A stretch of 64,000 nt of DNA from Gigaspora rosea. Lineage: Eukaryota > Glomeromycota > Glomeromycetes > Diversisporales > Gigasporaceae. A program made the translations under genes and the position numbers. The stretch spans positions 212,110-276,109 of the forward strand of contig QKWP01000443.1 in assembly GCA_003550325.1 (NCBI GenBank), given 5' to 3'. Below the pieces are notes generated by a model. It made no database searches. It saw only the letters and a list, made by a program, of their open reading frames with translations, and was not told the DNA's origin. This document shows, piece by piece, positions 33,316-43,048 of the stretch. Each line of letters starts with the position of its first letter. Within the stretch, counting starts at the first letter, position 1.

Positions 33316-33503
33316 ATCTAGGTGAGTTTTAACCACTCTAGTAGGTTTAGGTTGCAGATTAGCTAAGTTGTATTACTATCTACAGTCTGAGTCTTGATTC
33401 TTGTAAATATAATTTGTAATTCATAAAACCCCTAGAGGTTTTATTCTCAAATTATTAATAAAGACAGAGGCAAAACCTCACCTTAACACCAAAAAAAAAA
33501 AAC
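33316..33503 (+). mobile_element. SINE-like retroposon with A tail and 15-bp target duplication
   Basis: AAACAAATCTATTTA occurs at 33301-33315 and again at 33504-33518. The body begins ATCTAGGTGAGTTTTAACCA, carries a Pol III A-box-like TAGCTAAGTTGT (33360-33371; 11 of 12 positions of TRGCNNAGYNGG) and a weak B-box-like GTCTTGATTCT (33391-33401), and ends in A12 (33491-33502). This is the signature of LINE-mobilised short RNA. The B box is poor, so the tRNA ancestry is tentative. Confidence 0.75.
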
Positions 33504-33689
33504 AAACAAATCTATTTAGATCTTAGAAACCTGTGATTGGATTTTTATAAATTTGAGCTTGCTAGAATTCCTAATTGTGAGGATCATTTTGGCAATTAAA
33601 TAATCAAAATTGGCCTAGTAAATCAAAAGTTATTTACTATTAAATATTATATCTAACTTTTTAGTGAAGAAAGAATGAAAATCAAAACT

Positions 33690-33850
33690 ACTTCAGCTTT
33701 AGTTTCTAATTTATTAGAGCAATTTTTAATAGAAGTAGCAAATTAATTTTTTTTAGCTCAAATTAATTCCATAGTTCAAATCATTCTTGCAAATTTTTAT
33801 TGCATAAGAATTAGATAAAAAAGAATGAATGAAAGCATTTAATTATTATC
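33690..33850 (+). pseudogene. Possible Sel1-repeat relic
   Basis: The DNA resembles 42475-42640 over about 150 bp (TTAGAGCAATTTTTAATAGA; CCATAGTTCAAATCATTCTT; GCAAATTTTTATTGCATAAG), where a Sel1 repeat is readable. Here every frame has stops. A decayed second copy of the same gene family is likely. Confidence 0.35.
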
Positions 33851-33859
33851 AATAATTAG

Positions 33860-35150
33860 CAGAAATAGAACATGTTATTTTGAATATTGTTATATTGAAA
33901 TTAAAATATAAATATATAGCTTTTATTTCTTATTAAAAGTTTGATAATAGGGAATATTTATATTGGGTTTTATTATTATAAAAAAATTAAAATTAATAAA
34001 ATTAAATATAAGATATTTATTTATTATAAAAATTTAATAAGATGAAGCTCACTAGTGGAAGATCTTATATTGGCTATTGGTATAAAATAGAATTGGAGTA
34101 GAAAGGTATAAATACAAGCTACTTACTAAAGAACTTTTTATATCTAGTATTTTTATAGAAATGGAATTAATTGAAATAGATATCCTAATAGAATATATTA
34201 TATTGGTACAAGAAATTGTTTTTGAAAAATTGTTAATATTGCTTTTGAATAGTATTAAAATTAGCTATTATTGAAAAAAAATGCTATTAGAGAAAAGATA
34301 ATTTTTTATTAGATACTATATGCAAAATTTAAAAAATAGTTAAAGGTATGTTTCTACTATTATTAAAAAATTATCATAACTGAAATTGTTATATAAAAAT
34401 GTTACAACTAAGATTGTAAAGAGTTTTACAAAAAATTGTTATTAAATAAGGTATTTTAAACAATCTTAGTTTTTAGTTTCAAGTTAATTTATTTATTTAG
34501 TTTTAGTTAAAAGCTTTGTCATAGCTTAAAACAATATTTAGAAATATCTAGAGATAAAAAAAACAAGCCATTTTATTTTAATATTTGGCTATACAAAATA
34601 TAGATAATTAAGTAAATTTTTGATTAAAAAATTAAATTAAAGATACTTCATAATATTGTATCTAATCTTTATTGTAATCTAAAGAAAATTTATAAATTAT
34701 ATATTACTAATTTAGGTTTATTACAATCACTTGACAAAAATGAACAAGATAAATACATTTATAGAGTTTAACCTTATATTGCTCAGAACTTTTTTTAAAA
34801 AAATCATTTACAAAAATATTAAATATTTATTTATTTGTAATTATTATAGTCAAGATAACAACTATACAAAGGTTTTTTAATGATTATAAATTTGATCTGG
34901 ATCAATAATTATAATTTGTAAATTTGGATTGTAACCTAAATTTGCAATTTGTGCTTCTAATAGTTACTGTATATTTCTGAAAATAAAGCTACTTCCAAAA
35001 GAAGCTGTTCTTCTCATTTTTTTAAAAATTTTTAAAGAAATTGTTAGTAGTTGCTATATATAAAAGTCTAAATTTTACTAAGTAAACATCAAAGGTGTTA
35101 TTAAATAAAGTTGATTGAATATTGAAATACACTTATAGTAAACATTTGGT
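33860..35150. other. No gene seen
   Basis: Very AT-rich sequence, stop codons in all frames at short spacing. A few coding-like runs (for example about 34040-34200) cannot be assigned. Confidence 0.5.
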
Positions 35151-35154
35151 GGTA

Positions 35155-35470
35155 GCATTTGGACAACTTTTTATTAGAACCAGGTTTTGCAACCAGGTTT
35201 TGAAAGTTTTTAAAAACCAGGTTCTTAGGTTTTTGAAATAGAACCTAAAAGTTCCAAACCAAAACTAAACCTAAACTAACCTAACCATCCCTAAATGCAA
35301 CCACTAAATGCAATCCTCTAGATACAACACTTCTCTAAATATATAATAGAATACTAGCCTATAATAGGATTTATAGATTAATGCATTTCTTTTTTTTGCA
35401 ATTGCATGCTTATTGTTTGGCCCATTTATAAAATTTCTATTATAAATACAACTACTGATTATTGTCCAAT
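35155..35470. repeat. AACCAGGTTTT array and fragment of the AGGACCAGCTCTAG MITE
   Basis: 35185-35290 repeats AACCAGGTTTTGAA / AACCTAAACC in both orientations, similar to 16545-16650. 35330-35440 is an inverted fragment of the MITE at 38598-38974 (CTAGCCTATAATAGGATT; GCATGCTTATTGTTTGGCCC). Confidence 0.55.
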
Positions 35471-35519
35471 TAAATTCATCATTTCTAGGCTACTAAAGTA
35501 AAAAGTCTCCAGACACCTA

Positions 35520-36330
35520 CTATTCACATGGTTTTGCACCTACTGATTGATATATTAATATGAAAAAAATTAAAAATTTCATAAAAGTAAATTAAAATAA
35601 CTTGTTAATATCTAAATAAATTTGATAAATTTTTTTATTTGAATTTTATGAATATATAGAATTCAAATAAAAAATTTAACAAACATGGTTTGGTAATTAT
35701 AAAGATATCTTTTCTCAAAGTTAGAAAAAAATCAAATTGCTAAAAATTGAGTAATGATATCTCTACATCCGATCTGATCAAGCTTGATAAAATTTTATAT
35801 TTGAATTTTATAGAAGTATAGAATCAAATTAAAAAATTTGTTGAGCTTGGTCAAGTAGTTGCTTTGTTTAAAGTTAAAAAAAATAAACTACCTATCAAAA
35901 TAGAAGTTATATCAACCTTTTTTATAAAGATACCTTTACAACTACCTAACAAAATTTAATGAAACTTTTTTATTCAATTTCTATAGATTTATAGAATCGA
36001 AATAAAAATTTTGTCAATTTTAGTTAAGTAGTTGTAGAGGTATCTTTACTCAAATTTTCCAAAATTGTAAATTATAGCTTCTATATATTTTGATTTTTCT
36101 TTTACTTTAAAAGAAGATATCCCTACAATCATCTAACCAAGTTTGATAATTTTTTATTTGAATTCTGTGAATACATAAAATTCAGACAAAAATTTTTGAT
36201 TAGACTTTTTGTGAAGATATTATTACTCAATTTTTTTTTAAAAAAATTTATTTTGATTTTTATAAGATATTTCTATAACTACCAAACCATGTTTGTTAAA
36301 TTTTTTTATTTATTTTTTTTTTCAGATTCA
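35520..36330. repeat. Alternating copies of the ~170-bp palindromic unit
   Basis: Several alternately oriented units, each with TTGAATTYTATRAATWTATA / GAATTCAAATAAA around a central palindrome and AACTTTGAG...GATATCT-type arms, match those in 8551-12775. No boundary signals found. Short frames here are Phe/Lys runs only. Confidence 0.5.
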
Positions 36331-36419
36331 AAGTGCCTGTTTTGGGGCAATATACTTTATTCAGTTTATGCATCTGGATTCTATACGGATAAGAGTACAA
36401 CTAGCACATAAACACTTTT

Positions 36420-37219
36420 GGTATCTAATTTAAGTGGCCTGCCCGAAGGTTCTACACTAGATGCTATACCTGCACCCAACTACGGGAATTGCCTATTTAA
36501 ACTCTCTGATCTTTAGTTCCCATCTGACTTTCAACTGATTCACTGGATATCTGAATTATCTATGCGGTCTCCAGACACCTGGATCTTTTTTCATAAGATC
36601 CCTTAGGACTCTTTCTCATATCTGAAGGTATGATTTGGCTTATTCTCAACAGGAAACTTGGTAGTGCGGTACCTGTCCAACCAGGTATTCACCTACTCTT
36701 CGGTAACTTACGCATTCACGAAGGCAAACAACTTGCATTTGGTGGATACCTACCACTACCATTACCTACTTTTGTTCTTATAAGGTTCGCTCCAACCCTG
36801 GTACCCACCATTACTTTCCTACTAGTCCTTTACTAGTTCCCCAGACTTCCAATCCAGTTGGCTCGGAAGGGTTGATCTTCCCAGAATTAGGTGCTATTAT
36901 GGTTTTTCTCCCCCTGGTACCTACTTCTATAACATAAGTTCTTTTTCTCTGATACCCAATCCAGCAGCCAGGTTGGTAGACCTTGTCCCTAAGGTTGACA
37001 TCTGGTTTTTCAGCTCTAGTCCAGTTATGGTAGCACCGTTAAAAATCTTTGCTAGCTCCTTATTTGGGTGTTGCCAAATAGGTTTCTGTTTTCTCAGTTC
37101 CTTCGATTTATCTGTATTACAAGACACAACTTCGCCCGAAAGCTCCTATTCGAGATGGTAACCAAGGACTACAGATAATGTACCCAACCGATCGACAGAA
37201 AACAGTTACCAGAACACAG
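36420..37219 (-). pseudogene. LTR-retrotransposon internal region, gag-like remnant
   Basis: Directly downstream (minus strand) of the LTR 37220-38280. GC content is higher than the surroundings. A TGG-starting primer-binding-like site (TGGTAACTG, about 37202-37210) follows the LTR by about ten bases. The best frame, 37127-36927, gives 66 aa (MSCNTDKSKELRKQKPIWQH...), Lys/Asn-rich, plausible as a gag N-terminus. Beyond it short coding-like runs (SQLDWKSGELVKD, GGYQGWSEPYKNKSR) alternate with stops to about 36420. No protease, reverse transcriptase or integrase motifs are visible. Confidence 0.5.
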
Positions 37220-38280
37220 TGTTATCCTATATCCACTTTTTCAAAGATATTAGGTAACTAGAGTGATCTTAGATAGTGAACACTTTGTGTAACCTCAAAC
37301 TTTGTTAGTGTGATATATCTAAGTCAGTATGGCATTTTTAAGAAAACTTAACAAAGAAGATTTAAGACAATTTGCAATTACAAAAAAGGCTACAATTAAA
37401 AGTATATGAGGATACTAATAACTATTTGATTTGTGTAGTTAATAGTTGTTTTTATTAGTGAAAGAGTATGAAGACTCGATGTTGAACTTGGGGTCCACAT
37501 CGGCCGCTTTTATACTTTTTGAAATTTTACAAATATAACGGTCAATATCTTTTACACGTGTAATATATACTACAACTACTATTAATAAAATATAAAGTAT
37601 AATTATAATAAATGTAATAGATGTAATAAATGATATAAATATGATAGAGTAAATTTATTCATTGCCCCATGCGATGTGCCTTATATGTCACTCTCCCAAT
37701 CAAATTTCAAGATCAGGTATAACGTTACATGATCAAAAAATTCAAAACAAATGTTCATTTTGTCAAAAATCGTCTATAACTTAAAATTAAGTATATGAAA
37801 CTACTCTTAGGATTCTAACAAAAAAAATTCCTTGCAAAATTTTACTATAAAAACCCCTTTCTCGCCCATACACACAGTTTATACCTCACTCTAACCCTAT
37901 CCAATGAAAAAACAGGTTATTTTAATTGTTTTGATTTACGTTACACCTGATTTTATGATCTGTGGCAGGTGCGACAACATCGCACGTGCGATGTATAAAT
38001 AATTTCAGAATGATATATGAGATATCTAGAATATAAGCTATAAAAAAACTACATCTTTCAGATCTGTTAGATCTAACGTTTTTGCCCGTAGCAACGCCTA
38101 GCCAATCAAATTAAATCTTTGATAATTCCTATCTTGGTAACCAGAGGTCGTACGTACAGGGACATACTATAGCTCATTCGAACTGTCTCAGTGAGCTGAA
38201 TCGAATAGTTGTGGTTTTATCGAATTTGAATCACAAGATCAAGAGTTATGCCTGTTTTTGTGATGTTTCATAGGTCAACA
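37220..38280 (-). mobile_element. LTR, inverted homologue of 13929-16135
   Basis: Read on the minus strand it starts TGTTGACCTATGAAACATCA (38280) and ends ATATAGGATAACA (37220). It has the TATA-like CAAAAAGTATAAAAGCGG, the CCCAAGTTCAACATC downstream segment, and the GAGGTTACACAAAGTGTTCA 3' part. It is diverged from the other copy and carries a MITE (37694-37962). It has a gag relic on its 3' side, so it was probably the 5' LTR of an element whose rest is lost. Confidence 0.7.
37694..37962. repeat. ATCAGGTGTAAC-type MITE, copy 4, with both ends
   Basis: GATCAGGTATAACGTTA (37711) and TACGTTACACCTGATTTTA (37938) give the inverted ends. Inside are CCTTGCAAAATTTTACTATA and CTCTAACCCTATCC in the family order. 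Inserted in the LTR. Confidence 0.7.
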
Positions 38281-38298
38281 ACAGGTTTATTTTTCAAA

Positions 38299-38377
38299 GT
38301 GTTGTCAATGGAATTTGAACCCTAGACCTGCCACTTGGGGGTGACAATTTACCAACTTCTCTAAGTCACCATACCCT
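38299..38377 (-). ncRNA. tRNA-derived SINE head (fragment)
   Basis: On the minus strand TGGTGACTTAGAGAAGTTGG (A-box region, about 38352-38371) is followed after about 50 bp by a good B box GGTTCAAATTC (38311-38321), as in tRNA-derived SINEs; the intervening CAGGTCTAGGGTTCAAATTC is typical. The acceptor stem cannot pair, so it is not a functional tRNA. The LTR starts 18 bp downstream (38280), so the SINE tail may have been cut by that insertion. Confidence 0.6.
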
Positions 38378-38597
38378 TAAATTTTTTTATTTGAATTCTG
38401 TGTATTTATAGAAATTAAATAAAAAATATTTGGTAAATTGGTTCAGAAATTACCAAAATATTAAGATTTAAAGTTTTATATTTTGGATTTTTTTTATAAA
38501 TCAATCAGTAGATGCAGTATTATATGAATGGTAGGTGTCCCCTACTAAAGCCATATTTATTACATAATAAAGTCAGATTTTCCAAAATGCATATTAT

Positions 38598-38974
38598 CAG
38601 GACCAGCTCTAGGGTATGCATTTAGAGAAGGTTGCAATTAAAGAACACTAATAAAATCATAATTTTGCTATTATCATATAATTAATATGGCTTTAGTCGC
38701 CTAATATAATGATTGATTGGCCAATAATCACATAATTGCATTTATTGAGGGAGTTTTTATAAGTGGGCCAAACAATAAGCATAAAATTGCAGAATAAAGA
38801 ATGTGCATTTATCTACGAGTCCTATTATAGGCTAGTATTCTATCATATATTTAGAGAGATATTGCATTTTGGGAGTTGTATTTAGAGAGATCTGACTGTA
38901 ATAGTAAAATTATGTTTTTATTAGTGTTCTCTAATTGCAACTCTTCTTAAATGCACACTCTAGAGCTGGTCCTG
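38598..38974. mobile_element. TIR element/MITE (CAGGACCAGCTCTAG ends)
   Basis: CAGGACCAGCTCTAGGGT...GCATTTAGAG opens and CTAGAGCTGGTCCTG closes it. Inner arms GCAATTAAAGAACACTAATA and TATTAGTGTTCTCTAATTGC (about 38620 and 38918-38940) pair as well. Non-coding; part of a diverged copy lies at 35330-35440. The flanking duplication is unclear. Confidence 0.7.
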
Positions 38975-39124
38975 ACAACATGCATTTAGAGAGATATGAC
39001 TGTAGTAAAATTGTTTAATGAAAATATTTTGTTAGAGCACTAAAGGTAATTTCTTACATGTATTTTTGATAAATAAATGATTTTTGGCAAAACAAATATT
39101 TGTTTTAAACTGGTAATTTAAGCT

Positions 39125-39670
39125 ATATCGTTTTAGTTAGCTGGCTTAGCCAGCTGACTAAATCATTAGCTAAGTAGCTGGCTAATAGCTAGTTATTGGC
39201 CTGCATTCAGAATCTTTTAGAATATTTTGACCTGTACTTTATGTCTATTTATTTTCTTTTTAGAATTTATCAGGTTCTTATAATAGTTAGCTTGCACATA
39301 TAAATCATATGAAGCAGGCATATTTTTTTAAAGTTTATTAATATTAGAGTTAGGGTTAGAGTTAGAAATTAGGTAGTTATATAGTAAAATCATTCAAGGA
39401 GAACTTTTTGTTAGTGCACTAAAGGTGGTTTTTTATACAAACTTTTGATAATAAATGATTTTTGACAAATGACCAGTTTTTTCAAAATTTTATAATTGTG
39501 TTATGTTACATCTGATCTTGAAATCTGATTTGCAGTTTGGCAACATGATCGATATAACCTGGCACAGAATCCATAAACGCTAGCTGTATTAGCCAGTCAA
39601 TCAGATTATATCAGCTGGCTTCGCCAGTTAAGTCAGCATAGCTGTGGCTGCATTAGCCAGCTTAAATCAT
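39125..39670. repeat. AGCTGGCTWAGCCAGCT-rich element with MITE copy 5 inside
   Basis: TTAGCTGGCTTAGCCAGCTG at 39138-39160 and AGCTGGCTTCGCCAGTTAAG / GCATTAGCCAGC at 39609-39662 are mirrored subterminal arrays. The ATCAGGTGTAAC-type MITE is present inverted at about 39335-39535 (TTATGTTACATCTGATCTTG), with AGTTAGGGTTAGAGTTAG at its other end. Part of that copy is duplicated at 39000-39110. Confidence 0.5.
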
Positions 39671-40080
39671 TATTTTTTCTTGGTCATGTTATTGCACCTA
39701 ATTGTGATGGGTTATCTAAAGTGGGGCAAATCATGTGACCAAGCATATAGAATTGTTATGATCGCTGACGAAGCAAAACAAAAAAAAATAAAAAAACAGC
39801 TACCTCGGGTGGGTTAATTAAAATTGTTGGGAAGATAATATATAACTTCTATCTAAAATCTAATCTGACCCTAATATAGAATGACCCTAGCTCTAAAGTT
39901 AATTGAGAAAATTATTAACGTTAATGTTACGTTATGAAATATGGGTGGGTTACCCCTGCTTTGACGCTCCCTGATTCATAGTTAGGCAATATGCGCCACA
40001 ACTGCACTACAAATCTGGCACACATTTCAGAAATGCCCTAGCCCTCCCACAAAATTGTTTACCCCCAGTAATTTTAACCA

Positions 40081-40345
40081 AATGAATTTTAGGTCAGGTG
40101 TAACGTAAAATCGAAGTAAAACTCACATTTTTACAAAAAAAAAGGGAAACCATCTACTGTGTCCTGTTTAAAAATGTCCCTCGTGAAATTTTACTAATGA
40201 CCACATTATAGCCACTATATTTTTATAACCCTAACTTATAATGTGATTTCCTCAGCTTTAATTTATCGTGTAATTTTTTTACTTAGAAACACTTTTATTA
40301 TGACTATGTATCACGTTCACGTTACACCTGATACTACATTTGGAT
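40081..40345. repeat. ATCAGGTGTAAC-type MITE, copy 6
   Basis: AGGTCAGGTGTAACGTAAAA (40091) and TCACGTTACACCTGATACTA (40317) are its inverted ends. CTCGTGAAATTTTACTAATG and TTTATAACCCTAACTTATAA keep the family order. Confidence 0.7.
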
Positions 40346-40454
40346 TGGTCAAAATTTCAGGGACAATTTTTTGAGAGAACGCAATTTCTGTCGAAAATAT
40401 CGAACACCCCCATATGACCAGTTCCGATAAAAAATTTTAATTAAGAAAAATTGA

Positions 40455-40671
40455 CAGTTGGGAAGATATCTTCTCAATATTTTAAAGAAATCTTTCCTGA
40501 CTTCTAACGTTTTTAAAAATTTTAAAACTTTGAAGATATTATGACCATCTGACTAATTTTGATAAAAAATTTTTTTATTTTAATCTTCCAGAACTTTATA
40601 AATAAATTAAATAAATAAAACATTTTATTAAATAAATTAGGTGGAAGTCAAGATATCTTCGATCAAAGACT

Positions 40672-40700
<29 letters not shown>
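40455..40700. repeat. Partial palindromic unit followed by poly-T/poly-A
   Basis: One diverged copy of the unit also found in 8551-12775 (AACTTTGAAGATATTATGAC...GTCAAGATATCTTCGATC), followed by T22 A9 at 40670-40702. Confidence 0.45.
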
Positions 40701-40702
<2 letters not shown>

Positions 40703-40712
40703 GCAGATTCTG

Positions 40713-41251
40713 TTAATTCTTCGTTTTGCATGACCTGCCAACCAACCTTTTACAAAAACATAAATTTTTGGAATTACCCGATAGGTCTGATATAAAAAAA
40801 AAATTCACAAATTTCTGATTACATATTATGCAAAACGAAAATTAATTTGGCATGGCCTTAGATATGAATATGAATATATTAATTTACAGAGATTGAAAAA
40901 AATCCTGGAACACCAGGTTAGGTCGCACAAAGTTAATTTTTCGTTTTGCATAACCTGCTGACACAATTTTTCAACAAAAAAAAAATAAATTCTTTTTTTT
41001 TTTTTTTTAAATTCCAATTGTGCCAATTATTCAATTTTTGCTATTTATTTTTCTCTGGTCTCACCAAATGATGAACTTAATTTTCCTCCGATTCCACGTT
41101 ATGCAAACCGAAAATTAACTTTGCATAGCCTTATATGTGAACATGAGCCTATTATTTTTAAGTAGAATGAAAAATAATTCTGACCCATCGACTGGAATTT
41201 TGGACATCAGGCAATAAAACGAAAAATTAACTTCGTGTGGCCTAATCTATC
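40713..41251. repeat. Cluster of MITEs with TTAATTTTTCGTTTTGCATA ends
   Basis: Copy at 40713-40860 (TTCGTTTTGCATGACCTGCC ... GCAAAACGAAAATTAATTTG), a full copy at 40920-41132 (GGTCGCACAAAGTTAATTTT ... AAAATTAACTTTGCATAGCC), and a right-end fragment at 41213-41251. They belong to the same family as the split MITE at 19794-21776. Frames here are read-through of the repeat. Confidence 0.65.
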
Positions 41252-41977
41252 TGTTTTTTTTTTCTTTTTAAAACAGAAATACTTTGATGATTTTGATTAA
41301 TTTTAGTTGAAGATTGGACTCTATAATCTATCAAAATTCTCTTTTTAGAGCTTGTTAAATAGCTGAGTTTCGAGTAATCACTGTACAAAAATTGTACTTT
41401 AAAAAGACGTATAAATAATTTTGTTGAGTCAGACCACAACAGGTCATTTCCAAATTTCGATTGTGATGCTTGTAAGAGGAAAGATTTTTGGTAGGAAGTG
41501 ACTTTTTATGATTTTATTGTTAGTTTGTCTTGGCATATTGTTTATTTGAATTTGAATATTAATTTTTTTTTAATCTTAATAATTTTATCGAAGTTATTAA
41601 AAACAATATCATTTTATATGCATCCACTAAATTAATGATCTAAAAACCTACATTTATAGGATTATTATTATTATTAAATATTATTGATATAGTAAAGATA
41701 TCAGTTCAAATGTTATCTCATGCACTTAATCATTTTAACTTTACAAGGTTAAATTGTTAATAATGGCAACAAGATTAAATTCTATTGGATTAAAATTATT
41801 TAATTACATAAAAACTTTACAAACACTCATTTTGCATTATACACATAAAATAAACATTTAGCTAACAGTTATATATTTACTTCCTCACACAATTAAGTTA
41901 TACCGACAGAATTTAATCAGTATCTGTAATTAAAAGGTATTCTTTTCCTTTTCGCACAAATTCCAAATATGTCAAGA

Positions 41978-42139
41978 TTAAGCCATCTCTACATTCTCAA
42001 TAACATAATCTATCATGTAGTTTACTTCTTGTAGAATATGTAATAATTTATTACTCTCGTTAATAACGTCAGTGGTAAATAAGGTAGAAGGATTACTAAT
42101 GATATTGGTAAATTTTGATAATAATCCATTTCACCATGT
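41978..42139 (-). pseudogene. Small coding-like fragment, unidentified
   Basis: The minus frame reads NPSTLFTTDVINESNKLL...LQEVNYMIDYVIENVEMA to TAA at 41978, and a readable run (NLCEKEKNTF) resumes after it. The amphipathic helical composition resembles N-terminal helical bundles that precede some kinase/Sel1 proteins of this group. That link is an impression, not shown. Confidence 0.3.
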
Positions 42140-42442
42140 CTTTCCAAATAAAATTTATTGGTATGGGAGCAACAGATAAAGTAAACAATTTTTTTATAGT
42201 TTTAAAGATTCAAAATATTTATTTACTTTTCAATTTTTTGAGTGGTACAATACGTATGTAGTAATTTCATTCACATTCACATATAGATAAATGTTGTACA
42301 TTGTACTCATATATCAAATTAATTTTGATGCACTCAAGTGTAACACGTATCAAAATGTTAATTTACAATAAACTTTTTGTTAAACGACCGGAAAAAATCA
42401 TTAAATAAATGTGTAATATATATAAAAAAGAAAGATTGAAAA

Positions 42443-43048
42443 CAAAGATTCACGTTCACTTCTTGATATATTAGAACAATTTCTAATAAAAATGAAGAAA
42501 AAAATGAGCTAATGTATTCAAAATTTTGTTTAGATGATCAAATAAATCCTATGGTCCAAATCGTTCTTGCAAGTTGTTATTTTTGTGATAAAGGGTTGAA
42601 AAAGGATAAACATATGTCATTCATTTATTATAAAAAATCTGCAGAGATGGGTGATGCTGATGGAGTAGAAAAGGTGCGGAATCTTCTGATGGGTATACAG
42701 TCAAAATTTCAGCTCAAATGGATCAATATTGATTGACTTTACTTAGTAGCAAACGTTCCACGAATATAAAAATCCGAAACATTCCAGACTGGATCTTGTT
42801 ATATAACTGGAATTGGTGTTTTAAAGAATGAAAAATAATGCATTAGTTTAGTTTATTAGCAAAAATCTGTAGAGATGGGCCACGTTGATGGAGAATTTAA
42901 TGCTGGATATTTTTATTATGAAGGAATTAGAGTTGAAAAGGATGAGCATAAGGTATTCATTTACTATCAAAAATCTGAAGATATTGCAATTATAAAGGAA
43001 CATTTAAACGATAAAATGAGTGATTATAGTGATATTCCTTTCAGGTAA
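42443..43048 (+). pseudogene. Sel1-like repeat protein, degenerate
   Basis: Two Sel1-type TPR-like repeats are readable. The first, in the open frame 42512-42736: YSKFCLDDQINPMVQIVLAS then KDKHMSFIYYKKSAEMGDAD. The second, 42810-43048: CYITGIGVLKNEK (stop) and QKSVEMGHVDGEFNAGYFYY then EKDEHKVFIYYQKS. Preceding DSRSLLDILEQFLIK (about 42450-42495) is in yet another frame. Sel1 repeats are alpha-helical adaptor solenoids, commonly fused to kinases in these fungi; no kinase is adjacent here. Several stops and frameshifts mark it as a relic. Confidence 0.7.

Larger units (their letters stand above)
30893..33652. mobile_element. Second giant non-coding palindromic element, ~2.8 kb
   Basis: The outer arm TTAATAACTTTTGATCTACT...GATGATTTAACTACC (30908-30955) is mirrored at 33585-33650. 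Inner arms: TTTGGTAGTTAAATCATCGA...ATTCGCCTATA (31171-31240) with 32810-32890; GCAGAGCGAGTTTTG...GTCTACATGC (31315-31345) with 32358-32385; and the 31390-31500 block with 32210-32310. No protein-coding frame. A MITE (32394-32734) and a SINE-like retroposon (33316-33503) are inserted in it. Its outer arm shares AACTTTT-A-CNACTGGWC...TTTTGATGATTTTAC-type sequence with the core of the 8551-12775 element, so the two are probably related. Confidence 0.65.

Noticed and set aside
38299-38377. Functional tRNA gene
   Set aside because: A and B boxes are present, but acceptor and anticodon stems cannot be formed.
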